In this document: one piece after another, positions 18,555 to 27,881 of the stretch
How the letters are laid out: each line of letters opens with the position of its first letter
How positions within the stretch are numbered: position 1 is the stretch's first letter
Assembly: GCF_003353055.1 (NCBI RefSeq)
Contig: NZ_QKWJ01000009.1
Location: 1-64,000, forward strand
Source of the DNA: Cupriavidus lacunae
GTDB lineage: Bacteria; Pseudomonadota; Gammaproteobacteria; Burkholderiales; Burkholderiaceae
DNA length: 64,000 bases
Direction: 5' to 3'
Notes under the pieces: model-generated
Told to the model about the DNA's origin: nothing
Databases searched by the model: none
The model's input: only the letters and a program-made list of their open reading frames with translations
Translations under genes and position numbers: made by a program

Positions 18555-19429
18555 GATACGGTCTCCTGGAGGTCGAACACGGGGCCTTCCCAGCAGACCC
18601 TGCGATAGGTGAGATCCTGCGTGTCCGCCTGCTTGCGGAACGGCCGGACGCAGGCAAAGCACGCGCCCAGTGCGCAGCCCATATGCTGCTCAAGTGCAAT
18701 CTGTCCCGGGACGTCAAGGTCGGCGGTAATCCGCTGCAGCAACTGCAGCAGCCGGTTCGAACCGCAGGTGGCAACGTAGTCCAGCCCGCGCGCCGCGTGC
18801 GTGCTGCGGATCAGGGCCTCGACGTGGTCCACCTGGCTGGTGCCGTCTTCGTCCGTGACGATGAGCACGTTGGCGCCGGCCTCCTTGAGGTAGTCCGCCG
18901 ACATCACCAAACCCTCGGACCTTGCGCTTAGCACAGCGGTGACCGACACCCCCTTGCTGCGCGCCCAGTCTGCCAGGGGCGTCAGGGTCGCCAGCCCCAC
19001 TCCGCGGGCCAGCAACAGGATGTGCCCGGCGCTGGCAGGCACGGTGAAGCCGCGGCCCACCGGTCCCAGCGCATCCAACGTATCCCCGGCGCGCAGGCCG
19101 GCCAGGCCTCGCGTGCCCAGGCCCTGGACCTTATACAGAAACTCAATCGTCCCCTCGTGCGGCGACACCCTGTACAAGCTCATGGGCCGGCGCAACAAGG
19201 CGGCACCGTTCTGGTCCGGCGGGCAGGCCAGATGGAAGAACTGCCCAGGCTGTGCGCGTAATGCGACTTCGGGCCCATTGACGATGAGATGCTTGTATTC
19301 GTCGTTCACCCACTGGTTGCTGACCACCCGGCAAAGATTCTCGGCCACCGCGAATTGCGGCTCTGGCGCGCAACCCTGCGATGAATGGCAGCACTGCGGT
19401 GCCTCCACTGCGTCCTCTAGCTCTAACAT
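18548..19429 (-). CDS. PyrK-like FAD/[2Fe-2S] electron-transfer subunit
   Basis: This 293-aa partner passes electrons between the DHOD-like flavoprotein and NAD. It has a ferredoxin-reductase FAD domain (LLRRPMSLYRV) and an NAD domain (LLLARGVGLATLTPLADWA). The C-terminal cluster motif C-x4-C-x2-C-x18-C (GCALGACFACV...RRVCWEGPVF) is typical of PyrK. A 30-residue N-terminal extension with Cys-Cys is unusual. ATG 19429 has GGAAG just upstream. It is the first gene of the operon behind the promoter at 19.6 kb. Confidence 0.8.
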   Translation of the reverse strand: MLELEDAVEAPQCCHSSQGCAPEPQFAVAENLCRVVSNQWVNDEYKHLIVNGPEVALRAQPGQFFHLACPPDQNGAALLRRPMSLYRVSPHEGTIEFLYKVQGLGTRGLAGLRAGDTLDALGPVGRGFTVPASAGHILLLARGVGLATLTPLADWARSKGVSVTAVLSARSEGLVMSADYLKEAGANVLIVTDEDGTSQVDHVEALIRSTHAARGLDYVATCGSNRLLQLLQRITADLDVPGQIALEQHMGCALGACFACVRPFRKQADTQDLTYRRVCWEGPVFDLQETVSW

Positions 19430-19573
19430 CCGACTTCCTCCATATAGGGGTTGCTATGTCCTCGGCGGGTGGCGCCTCCTCCATGTCCACCGGGCTACGG
19501 GTACCAGTCCGTGAGGCATGCGCGTCTCGGCGACTGCGAACTACCTCTGCCGATATCGATGGCGTCACCGCAA

Positions 19574-19618
19574 TCGAATAACGAATATCATTCTATTTTT
19601 CGGCCAGGCGAAAGTCAA
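19574..19618 (-). promoter_or_regulatory. Promoter and operator of the DHOD-like operon
   Basis: On the minus strand TTGACT (19613-19618), a 17-bp spacer and TAGAAT (19590-19595) make a near-consensus sigma70 promoter. Three bases further lies ATTCGTTATTCGA (19574-19586), which recurs downstream of the Rieske-operon -10 and at 39274-39286. It suggests control by a shared regulator, possibly the TetR protein at 38.6 kb. Confidence 0.65.
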
Positions 19619-19929
19619 GGAAGGTTACTTGCGTGTACAGCGTTCGCCGGTCTATTGCCAGCCGTGTGCGTCCCTGGAAGACAATCGTCCCATTAGCGAA
19701 TTATGTTTTCCTATCAGGGATACCCATTTACGCGGTCCCCGCTCCAGCCAGATGCTGAAACCGGTGGGCAACGCCAGGCCGTCGTGACGCCACGGGGCCT
19801 TCCGCACGCGGGTGAAACCTCGCTTCAAGGGGGGCAACCAGCAGTGAACGCCGGCACGTGCGCCAGCCTTCCGCAAGCCCGGTGGGAGGACTAGCCTGTC
19901 AGGCCAAGTGACCATCCACCGGAGTTCCA
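19619..19929. other. Gene-free stretch between the DHOD-like operon and M20 gene A
   Basis: About 310 bp hold no convincing gene. The stretch contains one copy of the 27-bp repeat also found twice at 29.1-29.2 kb (19831-19857). A minus-strand ORF through it (19652-19915) has no recognisable family and looks like non-coding drift. No clear plus-strand promoter for the amidohydrolase gene could be picked out. Confidence 0.5.
19831..19857 (+). repeat. 27-bp repeat, distal copy (possible IS end remnant)
   Basis: GGGGCAACCAGCAGTGAACG and the next seven bases match the two copies at 29136-29162 and 29197-29223 in the same orientation. The common core is GGCAACCA(A/C/G)(A/C)AGTG(T/A)ACG. Copies in tandem of this kind are seen at ends of some IS21-family elements; that link is inference. 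Confidence 0.45.
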
Positions 19930-21354
19930 GTGAAACACATAGAAAGCGTCGTCGACCTCGTCGAGACGAAGCGGCACCAGTACATCTCCCTGGCCAACAA
20001 TATCTGGTCGTTCGCCGAGATGCGTTACGCGGAGTTCCGCTCGGCGGAGCTGCATGCCGCGCAGATTGAACAGAGCGGCTTCAAGGTCAGGCGTGGTGTG
20101 GCTGGCATGCCAACTGCCTTTGTCGCCGAGGCCGGCTCCGGTGGGCCGGTCATCGGTTTCCTTGGCGAGTATGACGCGCTCGCGGGCCTGAGCCAGGAAA
20201 GCGGCGCGCTCAGCTGCATGCCGGCGGCCGGGGCTGAAAATGGCAACGGGCACGGCTGCGGCCACCATCTGCTTGGCACCGCAGCACATCTGGCCGCGGT
20301 GGTGGCGCGAGACTACTTTGCCGCCAACAATATCGGAGCGACCGTCCGCTTCTATGGATGCCCGGCCGAAGAGGCTGCCGCGGGCAAGACATTCATGGCG
20401 CGCGATGGCCTGTTTGACGACCTGGATGTCGCGCTGAGCTGGCACCCTTCAGTCGCCAACTCCGTCTTCATGAACGCAACCCTGGCAAATGTCCAGGCGT
20501 ATTTCCGCTTTCATGGAAAGGCATCGCATGCTGCCTTGGCACCCCACCTGGGACGCAGTGCGCTGGATGCGGCCGAGCTGATGAATATCGGCGTCAATTA
20601 CCTTCGTGAGCACATGCCAGATCAGGCTCGGGTACATTTTGCGTACATCAATTCCGGGGGCATCTCGACCAATGTGATTCCCGTGCTTGCGGAAGTCCTC
20701 TACACGATCCGGTCCCCGCGGAGCGACGACGCCATGGACCTTTTCAAACGGGTCAAGGATATTGCCGAGGGCGCGGCGCTCATGACCGGAACCCGCCTGG
20801 AGATTGTCTTCGACAAGGCGGTCTCGAACGTCCTGCACAATGACACCCTGGATCACGTCCTGGATCGCAATATGCGCGCGATCGGCGGCTTTGACGTCAG
20901 CGCCGACGAGACCCGCTTTGCTACCGCGATCCAGTCCACGATCGCCGAGGAGGATCTTGCCAACTCCTCCCGCCACTTTGCCGCCGCCTTGCGCGACCCG
21001 CGGCCGATCGTCCCTGAGATTCTTCCTTATTCCCCCGACGTCGTACGTCCCGTCACGGGATCGACCGATGTCGGTGACGTGAGCTGGGTCGTTCCTACCA
21101 CCCAATGCCTGACAGCATGCTACGCATTTGGCACCGGTTTCCATTCCTGGCAGATGGTGTCGCAAGGGAAGCTCTCGCTGGCGCACAAGGGCATGCTGCT
21201 CGCAGCCAAGACGCTCGCCGCCACGGCAATCGATCTTGCCGGAAAACCGGACACGCTACTGCAAGCCAGGGAAGAACTCCTGCGCAAGCGGGGTCGTCGT
21301 CCGTATGCATGTCCGATCCCGCCAGATGTCCTTCCGCCGCCTGCGCGCGCATAG
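19930..21354 (+). CDS. M20-family amidohydrolase A (AbgB/IAA-amidohydrolase-like)
   Basis: This 474-aa cytoplasmic metallo-amidohydrolase belongs to the AbgB-like branch of M20. The metal-site motifs are present in order: FLGEYDALAGLSQE, HGCGHHLLG, GCPAEEAAAGK, SWHPS and a C-terminal GFHSWQ. A lid/dimerisation domain sits between residues about 190 and 300. GTG 19930 is set by CCGGAG upstream. It is alone on the plus strand while copies B and C are in the facing operon, giving three paralogues in 7 kb. Family members cleave amide bonds of acyl- or aroyl-amino acids; the natural substrate here is unknown. Confidence 0.85.
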   Translation: MKHIESVVDLVETKRHQYISLANNIWSFAEMRYAEFRSAELHAAQIEQSGFKVRRGVAGMPTAFVAEAGSGGPVIGFLGEYDALAGLSQESGALSCMPAAGAENGNGHGCGHHLLGTAAHLAAVVARDYFAANNIGATVRFYGCPAEEAAAGKTFMARDGLFDDLDVALSWHPSVANSVFMNATLANVQAYFRFHGKASHAALAPHLGRSALDAAELMNIGVNYLREHMPDQARVHFAYINSGGISTNVIPVLAEVLYTIRSPRSDDAMDLFKRVKDIAEGAALMTGTRLEIVFDKAVSNVLHNDTLDHVLDRNMRAIGGFDVSADETRFATAIQSTIAEEDLANSSRHFAAALRDPRPIVPEILPYSPDVVRPVTGSTDVGDVSWVVPTTQCLTACYAFGTGFHSWQMVSQGKLSLAHKGMLLAAKTLAATAIDLAGKPDTLLQAREELLRKRGRRPYACPIPPDVLPPPARA

Positions 21355-21440
21355 GCAGGAAGCGTGATTTCCGGGGGCGCTGCCAGGCGCTTCCCCGGGA
21401 TATTCATCCCCACTTTCTCACCTTCGAATCCTTCCACACC

Positions 21441-21478
21441 GAGCGGCGCCGCGCATTTACGTGCGCGGCGCCGCGCTC
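21441..21478. terminator. Hairpin between convergent M20 gene A and porin
   Basis: A very GC-rich inverted repeat (GAGCGGCGCCGCGC at 21441-21454 and GCGCGGCGCCGCGCTC at 21463-21478) sits in the 137-bp gap between two convergent genes. No long T-run follows, so termination efficiency is uncertain. Confidence 0.6.
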
Positions 21479-21491
21479 ATTTCGATGCCCG

Positions 21492-22610
21492 TCAAAAGCG
21501 CGTCCGAATACCCAAGGCAACGATGCTGACATCGTCACCGGGCTGGCTGAGCACCACATTCGCCAGTGAACCGATGGCCTTCTTCTGGTTCAGCACATAA
21601 CCCAGACGGGCATACAAGGCCGACGTCTTCGACAGGTTGTAGTCGTAGCCAAGCCCGATAGCGAGGGAATTACGGTCCGATTGCCCGGCAACGGTGCGGT
21701 AGACCGCCGAAAACTTGATCCAGTCACGACCATTCGGCACACTGAGCCCGATCATGTGGCTGTTAGCGACCAGGTAGCCCTCCTTGTCCGGGTTGGTCAT
21801 GTTGTACTCGTATGTCAGATTCACGCCGCCCTTGAACGTGTACATCCCGCCTGCGCCCAGCCACCGGTTCTTGAAAGAGCTCAGGCCTGCCGTGGGGTCG
21901 GTCTTGATCACATCGTAGAAGGCACCAAGGTAAAGCGGTCCGTTCGTATATTCGACCTGCGCGCCCTGGAAGCTCGCCTTGGGAAACCCCGGGGTCGTGA
22001 CGCCGCGCGGCGCATACAAGTATTCCACCTGGAACCCGCCGATGATCGGCGTGGTGTAGGAAATCGCGTCGCTGATCCGGGAGTCGCCAATGGTCGCTCC
22101 CTTGCCAAGATCGGAACTCAGCGCCACCAACGATGCGAGCGGCGAGAATGCGCCGACGCCATAGAAGGGATCGATATTGGTTGAGAGCTCGGTCGGATAC
22201 TGCCGTCCGAGCCGGATGCGCCCCCATTGCGTGGACACCAGGGACACGTTCGATTCCCGGTTGAACAGGCTCGAATCCCCCTGCATGGTGGTGCCACCGG
22301 CAGTGCCGTTCTTCAGCTTGAGCGCACTTTCCAGATTGAAACGAACGGACCAGCCATTTCCCAGCTGCTCGACGCCCGCAAAGCCGATGCGGGATGTAGC
22401 GCCGGCACCGCTCTCCTCCTGTAGCAGCCGGTTGCTTCCCGCGCGGGAATACTGGATCCCTGCGTCCGCTACACCATAAAGGATGAGGCCGCTCACTCCT
22501 GCCAGGACATCCGGCCCCAGTATCTGAAACGGCTCCTGTGCATAGCCCACGGAATAAAAGGCAAATGAAGATCCGGCAACAAGGCGTGCGACCTGCTTCA
22601 TGGATAACAT
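21492..22610 (-). CDS. General porin of the beta-proteobacterial Omp32/OmpC type
   Basis: This 372-aa outer-membrane 16-strand barrel has a signal peptide ending SVGYAQ, alternating beta segments (LILYGVADAGIQYSR, GRIRLGRQYPTE) and the C-terminal aromatic signal ending RTRF. ATG 22610 has GGAG five bases upstream and is preferred over the longer ORF start. It is last in the operon MFS, M20 C, M20 B, EthD-like B, porin, so it probably admits the pathway substrate through the outer membrane. Confidence 0.85.
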   Translation of the reverse strand: MLSMKQVARLVAGSSFAFYSVGYAQEPFQILGPDVLAGVSGLILYGVADAGIQYSRAGSNRLLQEESGAGATSRIGFAGVEQLGNGWSVRFNLESALKLKNGTAGGTTMQGDSSLFNRESNVSLVSTQWGRIRLGRQYPTELSTNIDPFYGVGAFSPLASLVALSSDLGKGATIGDSRISDAISYTTPIIGGFQVEYLYAPRGVTTPGFPKASFQGAQVEYTNGPLYLGAFYDVIKTDPTAGLSSFKNRWLGAGGMYTFKGGVNLTYEYNMTNPDKEGYLVANSHMIGLSVPNGRDWIKFSAVYRTVAGQSDRNSLAIGLGYDYNLSKTSALYARLGYVLNQKKAIGSLANVVLSQPGDDVSIVALGIRTRF

Positions 22611-22782
22611 GATTTCTCCGACTACTTTATTAGGGATGATGAAATCCCGTCCGCTAGGAGCCAGGCCGTGCGGACAAGTTATTGTTTTCAACGGACGAAG
22701 CCCCCCACGGCCTTGAAAACCAAGGCCGGCCCATTTGAATTGAGGGGAAAATGCTGCCGCCCGACCGCGGGCGGCCAGTGAA

Positions 22783-23475
22783 TTACGGCGTGATGACCCG
22801 GGTGAGCATCGGGTAATGAATCGCACCGCCACTAAATGCCGGGAACGATGCGGAATCCGCCCGCATCTTGTCTCTCACCGGTGAACCAAGCGCTGCCAGC
22901 AACGCCTCGGCAGAGGGAAAGGACAGCATATTCCTTTGCATGTAGTCCACCCGCTCCCATGGCATATCGTCGTACCAGTCAACGCGCGTGAAGACGTTGA
23001 TCTGGCACACGGAAGGATATTCCCGCATGATTTGCGGATGGTGCCTCAGGTAGTATCCGAGCCAGTCATTCAGGTTTTCCGCAGCCCCGGGGTAATGGAC
23101 CAGATAGCTGCAGAGTTCGGTTTCCAGACCTACGGGATTCAAGCGGTGGAAATTGCGCGTCAGCATCGCCTGGTGATTCACGCGCATGCCTGGCTGAGCG
23201 AGCAAGGTCGATGCGCCAAATTCGCGGTACAGAAACCCGCCCCGACAAACCTGGGACTCAAGTTCCGGCAGGGTGGCGAATTCCAGCCGCAAGGCAAGCA
23301 TCGGTCCGGATCCGTCGCGGTGGTAGGTCTGCACTTCGGCAGGCGTATATAGCTCCGCGCGTACCAGCCCCGGCGTCATGCGGACGGTATTGGCCAGTTG
23401 CGATATCTGCCCGGAATCAAGACGCAGCGTAGGATCGGATGGATTGGGGGCGGTGAGGAAGTACGAGAATGTCAT
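22783..23475 (-). CDS. EthD-like dimeric alpha/beta-barrel protein, copy B
   Basis: This 230-aa paralogue of the product of 16891-17589 shares SYLVHYPG, YYLRHHPQIMREYPSV, FTRVDWYDDMPWERVDYMQRN, SPVRDKMRADSASFPAF and a His-Tyr-Pro near the end. The His-His-Pro pair and the Asp-Met-Pro-Trp box, conserved between copies, are candidate active-site elements. ATG 23475 (MTFSYFLT) aligns with copy A, so longer starts are rejected. It lies 35 bp behind M20 gene B and 172 bp before the porin. Having one copy in each operon suggests the two units carry out related steps. Confidence 0.6.
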   Translation of the reverse strand: MTFSYFLTAPNPSDPTLRLDSGQISQLANTVRMTPGLVRAELYTPAEVQTYHRDGSGPMLALRLEFATLPELESQVCRGGFLYREFGASTLLAQPGMRVNHQAMLTRNFHRLNPVGLETELCSYLVHYPGAAENLNDWLGYYLRHHPQIMREYPSVCQINVFTRVDWYDDMPWERVDYMQRNMLSFPSAEALLAALGSPVRDKMRADSASFPAFSGGAIHYPMLTRVITP

Positions 23476-23510
23476 GACACGAAGAATGAATATCAGAGAA
23501 CCAGGCCAAC

Positions 23511-24941
23511 TCAGCGGCCTCGTAGTGGCGCCGCAATAACGTCCGGCGGAATCGGGCTGATGTAGCTGCGCCCACCAGTGCGCCACCGGTGCTCTGCCTT
23601 TGCTTCGGCAATCCACTCCGGATGTCGGAACATATCCAGGGCGGTCGCCGCCATGACCTTGGCAGCGTGCAGCATTCCCTTATGGGCAGCCGGCAGCTTG
23701 CCCTGGGCAACGAGCTGCCAGGTGTGCATATGGGTTCCCACGGCGTAGCAAGCGCCGAGGTACTGGGTCGTCGGCGCAATCCAGCTCACGTCGCCCACAT
23801 CGCTGGACCCCGTCAAGGTGCCAGGCTCGCCTGCCAGCGCAAGCGGCGCCTGCCACAGCCCGCGGGCGTTTGCCGGGCCGTTATATGAAGCCATGCACTC
23901 ACGCAGATCCTCGTCGGTGAAACTGGCTTCCAGCCGCGCGGCAAAAGCGTGGTCGGACTCGTCAAAAGGCGGACTGCCCAGCGCCTCGAGATTGCGCATC
24001 ATCAGGTTCTCGATGACGCCGTTGCGAATGACATTTGAGCAGGCCCGGTCAAACTCCATCGTGACAGATGTCTCGGTCATTAACGCCGCCGCCTCTGCGA
24101 TCTGCTGGACGCGCTCGAACAGCTCACGCGCCCCCACGATATCCGGCGCGCGCACGACATAGAGCACCTCTGCCTTCTCCTGCACGACATTGGGCGCCTT
24201 GCCGCCTGCGTCGGTGATCGCGTAATGCACCCTGGCCTCCTGGGGCATGTGCTCGCGCAGGAAATTCACCCCGACGTTCATCAGCTCGACAGCATCGAGC
24301 GCGCTCCGGCCCAGGTGCGGCGATGCCGCGGCGTGTGACGCAATGCCCGAGAAACGGAATGCAGCCTGAATGACAGCGAGCGCCTTGTACTTGAAGATTC
24401 CGGAGAAAGGCCCGGGATGCCAGGTCAACGCAAAATCGAGATCGTCGAAAACGCCTTCGCGGGCCATGAAGGCTTTCCCAGCTCCGCCCTCCTCCGCCGG
24501 GCAGCCATAGTATCGAACGATACCCGCCCGGCCATGCCGGGCGTTGCCATCCCGGGCGGCGACGGCAGCGAGCATCGCGCCCACGCCAAGCAAGTGATGG
24601 CCGCAGCCATGTCCGCTGGCCCCTTCGCAGAGATGGCGCGCCTCGACGGCCCCCGGCTCCTGGCTCATGTTCGACAATGCGTCGTACTCCCCCAGGAATC
24701 CCGCAATGGGACCGCTCTCGCCGGCCTCAGCCATGAACGCGGTGGGCAGCCCGCCAAGATTGCGCGTGATGCGGAAGCCCTCGCGCTCAAGCAATTCAAT
24801 CTGGGCCTCGACCGACTGAAATTCCTGCCAGCGCGTCTCCGCAAGATCCCAGATACGGTCCGCCAGCGCGACATAGGCGTCCCGCCTGGCCTCGATCACG
24901 TTGCCGACGAGGTCCGTGTGTCCTTGTCCTTCTGCTCTCAC
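23511..24941 (-). CDS. M20-family amidohydrolase B
   Basis: This 476-aa AbgB-like amidohydrolase carries FLGEYDALSNMSQE, GHGCGHHLLG, GCPAEEGGAGK, TWHPGP and the late His of THMHTWQ, all the expected metal-site elements. GTG 24941 overlaps the stop of copy C by GTGA (24938-24941), which implies translational coupling. It differs from A and C mainly in the lid domain and at the C-terminus, so the three may differ in substrate preference or form hetero-oligomers as AbgA/AbgB do. Substrate unknown. Confidence 0.85.
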   Translation of the reverse strand: MRAEGQGHTDLVGNVIEARRDAYVALADRIWDLAETRWQEFQSVEAQIELLEREGFRITRNLGGLPTAFMAEAGESGPIAGFLGEYDALSNMSQEPGAVEARHLCEGASGHGCGHHLLGVGAMLAAVAARDGNARHGRAGIVRYYGCPAEEGGAGKAFMAREGVFDDLDFALTWHPGPFSGIFKYKALAVIQAAFRFSGIASHAAASPHLGRSALDAVELMNVGVNFLREHMPQEARVHYAITDAGGKAPNVVQEKAEVLYVVRAPDIVGARELFERVQQIAEAAALMTETSVTMEFDRACSNVIRNGVIENLMMRNLEALGSPPFDESDHAFAARLEASFTDEDLRECMASYNGPANARGLWQAPLALAGEPGTLTGSSDVGDVSWIAPTTQYLGACYAVGTHMHTWQLVAQGKLPAAHKGMLHAAKVMAATALDMFRHPEWIAEAKAEHRWRTGGRSYISPIPPDVIAAPLRGR

Positions 24942-26434
24942 GCGCTGACTCCTGCATATTGATTTGGGAAGGCACCACGCATCGTGCCGCGTAGCCGGGC
25001 TGCAGGCTTGATCACGGGTGGCCGGACGTCATCCGGAATCGCGCATTGGTACGGATGCTCGGCCGCTGCTTGCCGGAACTCCTCCTGTGCCCGTGCGAGG
25101 GTTTCCGGATCGGTAAACAGTCCGGCAGCGGTTGCTGCCATGATCTTTGCCGTGTGGGTCATGCCCTTGTGGGCCACGGACGCCTTGCCCTGTGCGACAA
25201 GCTGCCAGGAATGGAAGGGCGTACCGAGCGCAAAGCACGCGCCGAGGCACCGTGCCGTCGGCACAACCCAGCTCACGTCGCCGACATCCGTCGAGGCGCT
25301 GAGGACCGCCGGCATGACCTCCGCCGGCAGCACGCCCTCATGCAGCACCCCCGACAGCCGCTGGGCGCCGAATATCTGCAGGCTCGCCTTCGCTTCCTCC
25401 GGAGAAATGGCTGCCTGCATCCGGGCCGCAAAGGCGCGATCGGCGTCGTCGAAGGGCGTGGGCCCGAGCGCCTGCATCCGCGCATACATCAGCTCGGACA
25501 GGACATTGTTGGGGCGCATATTGGACATCGCCCGCTCAATGCGATACGCCATCGAGGTACCGGTCATCATGGCGGCGCCTTGCGCGATCTTGCGCAGGCG
25601 CTCCATGATCGACTGCACCACGGCAAGCTCCGGGGAGCGAAGCTGGTAAACCACCTCCGCCCTCGCCTGCACCACGTTCGGTGCAATGCCTCCGGTATCG
25701 TGGATGGCGTAGTGCAGCCGTGCATCGCTAGGGATATGTTCCCTTAGGTAGTTGGCCGCCACGTTCATCAGCGTCACTGCGTCCAGGGCGCTGCGCCCGA
25801 GGTGCGGAGCGGCCGCGGCGTGCGCGGCTACGCCGGAGAACGTGAAGCGGACATGGATGGTCGCAAGCGTGGCCATCGCGTCGATGGCAAGGATGCTGGC
25901 CGGATGCCACGTCAGGGCCGCGTCGAGTCCGTCGAAGGCACCGGCCCGGGTCATGAAGACCTTCCCGGCGCCACCCTCTTCCGCCGGGCATCCGTAGTAC
26001 CGCACCCGCCCGGGGCGCCCGGTGCTCTGCAGCCAGTCCTTCACCGCGAGGGCAGCCAGAAGCGTGGCACCACCCAGCAGATTGTGCCCGCAACCGTGTC
26101 CATTTCCCGCGGCGACGCGCGGAGCCCGCGCCGTGACGTCCGCTTCCTGGCTCAGTTGGGGCAATGCGTCGTACTCGCCAAGGAAACCAATGACCGGCCC
26201 CTCGCTGCCCGCTTCCGCGATAAACGCGGTAGGAATCTCCGCCACGTCTCGCGTCACGCGAAAGCCGTTCGTTTCGAGTTCGCGGACCTGGAGTTCGACC
26301 GACTCATGCTCGTCGTACGCCGTTTCCGCGAAATCCCAAAGACGATCACTCAGATGCGAGCAAAGCGGACGGTAAGCCTCGATTCGCTCGGCGATTTCCT
26401 GGTCAATCTTGTGCATGTTCCCTGAACGCTCCAT
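24938..26434 (-). CDS. M20-family amidohydrolase C
   Basis: This is the third AbgB-like paralogue, 498 aa, with FLGEYDALPQLSQE, GHGCGHNLLGG, GCPAEEGGAGK, TWHPAS and PFHSWQ. The second metal-site His of HGCGHH is Asn here (HGCGHN), a difference from A and B that could tune metal binding. ATG 26434 has AGGAGG eight bases upstream. It is second in the MFS-led operon, 27 bp after the carrier. The presence of three paralogues argues for several amide or carbamoyl cleavages, or for substrate heterogeneity. Confidence 0.83.
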   Translation of the reverse strand: MERSGNMHKIDQEIAERIEAYRPLCSHLSDRLWDFAETAYDEHESVELQVRELETNGFRVTRDVAEIPTAFIAEAGSEGPVIGFLGEYDALPQLSQEADVTARAPRVAAGNGHGCGHNLLGGATLLAALAVKDWLQSTGRPGRVRYYGCPAEEGGAGKVFMTRAGAFDGLDAALTWHPASILAIDAMATLATIHVRFTFSGVAAHAAAAPHLGRSALDAVTLMNVAANYLREHIPSDARLHYAIHDTGGIAPNVVQARAEVVYQLRSPELAVVQSIMERLRKIAQGAAMMTGTSMAYRIERAMSNMRPNNVLSELMYARMQALGPTPFDDADRAFAARMQAAISPEEAKASLQIFGAQRLSGVLHEGVLPAEVMPAVLSASTDVGDVSWVVPTARCLGACFALGTPFHSWQLVAQGKASVAHKGMTHTAKIMAATAAGLFTDPETLARAQEEFRQAAAEHPYQCAIPDDVRPPVIKPAARLRGTMRGAFPNQYAGVSA

Positions 26435-26461
26435 CCCCTGGACCTCCTGCTTGGTGTCGAT

Positions 26462-27802
26462 TCAGACCCGGACCGGCCGGTCCAGCGTGCCGGCGCATCC
26501 CTCTGCCTTCCGGTTCCGACGGAGATACAGCCAGAACACCGCACCGAGGGATACGACATTGGTAGCGACCAGGTACCAGGCAGGGCTCATGGGATTGGGG
26601 AACACGCTGGCCATCCAGGCGACGACCAGTTGCGCACTGCCGCCAAAGATCGTGGTGGGAACGCTGTAGCAGATCGATACGCAGGTGCTGCGAACCGCCT
26701 TCGGAAAAATCTCCGGGATGAAGCAGAGATGAAACGGCGCCATCAGCACGCGGAAGAAGGTCAGCACGGCAATCATGGTCAGGAACACACTGCCGCTGCC
26801 ACGCTCGATCACCCAGGAGAACACGGGCAGGATCGCGATCACGGAAATGAACTGCGGAAGCACGATCAGCCTGGACCGTGGGTAACGGTCATAGAGGAGA
26901 CCCGCGAACAGCGAGGTGACGATCCCGACCGCTCCGGTAGTCAGTCCCACCAGCATGGAAGTCGACGTGGGAAGGTGCAGCACGCGAATGCCATACGAGG
27001 TCATGTAATGACCGACGATGTAGACGGTCACGGTCGGGCCGATCAGCACACAGCATGCGATCAGCAGATCGGGCAGATGGCCGCGGACAATGGTCGAGAT
27101 CAGCTCGCCGGTATCCTTGACGGCACTCTCGGCATCCAGCGTCTCATGCAGCTTGTTTCGGATATACAGGCCAACCGGGGCGATCAGCAGGCCGACGACA
27201 AACGGAATCCGCCATCCCCAGGCCGCGAGCGCGCTTTCCGACATCACCGAGGACACGATGTAGCCAACCATGCCGCCAAGCAATGCGGCAATGCCTTGGG
27301 TGGCAAGCTGCCAGCTCGTATAGAAGCCCCGGCGGCCCTCCGAAGCCATCTCTAGCAGGTAGGTCGTGGCGGGTCCGGTTTCACCGCCCGCGGAGAAGCC
27401 CTGCAGAAGGCGGCCAATGACCACCAGGACGGGGGCAGCAAGCCCGATCGACTGGTACGTCGGCGTAAACGCGATAATGGCCGTACCTAGGGCCATCAGG
27501 CCGATCGTGAGGGTCAGCGCGGCCTTGCGCCCCGCCCGGTCCGCATAGGCACCGATAAGGATCCCGCCGAGCGGCCGCGCGACGAATCCGGCGCCGAACA
27601 CGGCGACCGATGCAATCAGTTGACTGGCGGGCGAGAAGGAAGGAAAGAATGCCTTGCCGATGAATACGGCGAAAAAGGCATAAACAGTGAAGTCGTAGAA
27701 CTCAAGCGCATTGCCGGCCACAACCGCAATGATGCTTCCTCGGGATGAGCTCTTCGCTTTCTTGCGGATCGCCGCGTCGGCTGTGATTGCGTCCTGGGGC
27801 AC
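26462..27802 (-). CDS. MFS metabolite:H+ symporter (ShiA/ProP-type)
   Basis: This 446-aa inner-membrane carrier has twelve predicted helices and the family motifs NALEFYDFTVYAFFAVFIG, the loop 2-3 motif GAYADRAGRKAAL and GRLLQGFSAGGETGPA. Members import organic acids, betaines or shikimate. GTG 27802 follows GGAG at a six-base distance. It is the first gene of the amidohydrolase operon, directly behind the operator at 27822-27844, so it should take up the amide substrate or its breakdown product. Confidence 0.85.
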   Translation of the reverse strand: MPQDAITADAAIRKKAKSSSRGSIIAVVAGNALEFYDFTVYAFFAVFIGKAFFPSFSPASQLIASVAVFGAGFVARPLGGILIGAYADRAGRKAALTLTIGLMALGTAIIAFTPTYQSIGLAAPVLVVIGRLLQGFSAGGETGPATTYLLEMASEGRRGFYTSWQLATQGIAALLGGMVGYIVSSVMSESALAAWGWRIPFVVGLLIAPVGLYIRNKLHETLDAESAVKDTGELISTIVRGHLPDLLIACCVLIGPTVTVYIVGHYMTSYGIRVLHLPTSTSMLVGLTTGAVGIVTSLFAGLLYDRYPRSRLIVLPQFISVIAILPVFSWVIERGSGSVFLTMIAVLTFFRVLMAPFHLCFIPEIFPKAVRSTCVSICYSVPTTIFGGSAQLVVAWMASVFPNPMSPAWYLVATNVVSLGAVFWLYLRRNRKAEGCAGTLDRPVRV

Positions 27803-27821
27803 ATCTGTCTCCGTGTTGAAC

Positions 27822-27881
27822 TGGTGATGACACTGTCGTCACCACGCAATAAATAGTGGCCCTCGTTTTTAAGAACGTCAA
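27822..27881 (-). promoter_or_regulatory. Promoter and dyad operator of the MFS-M20 operon
   Basis: TGGTGATGAC-ACT-GTCGTCACCA (27822-27844) is a 10-bp inverted repeat with one mismatch, 20 bp before the GTG start. Upstream on the minus strand TTGACG (27876-27881) and ACTATT (27852-27857) at 18-bp spacing form a weak promoter. Its outer ends, T-N11-A compatible, fit a LysR-type site for the regulator at 28.1 kb. Confidence 0.55.

Noticed and set aside
23476-23510. Another copy of the shared operator (GATATTCATTCTTCG on the minus strand) between M20 gene B and EthD-like B
   Set aside because: It matches 13 of 15 bases of the 19.6-kb site but has no promoter in front, lies in a 35-bp intra-operon gap and lacks the TTATT core.
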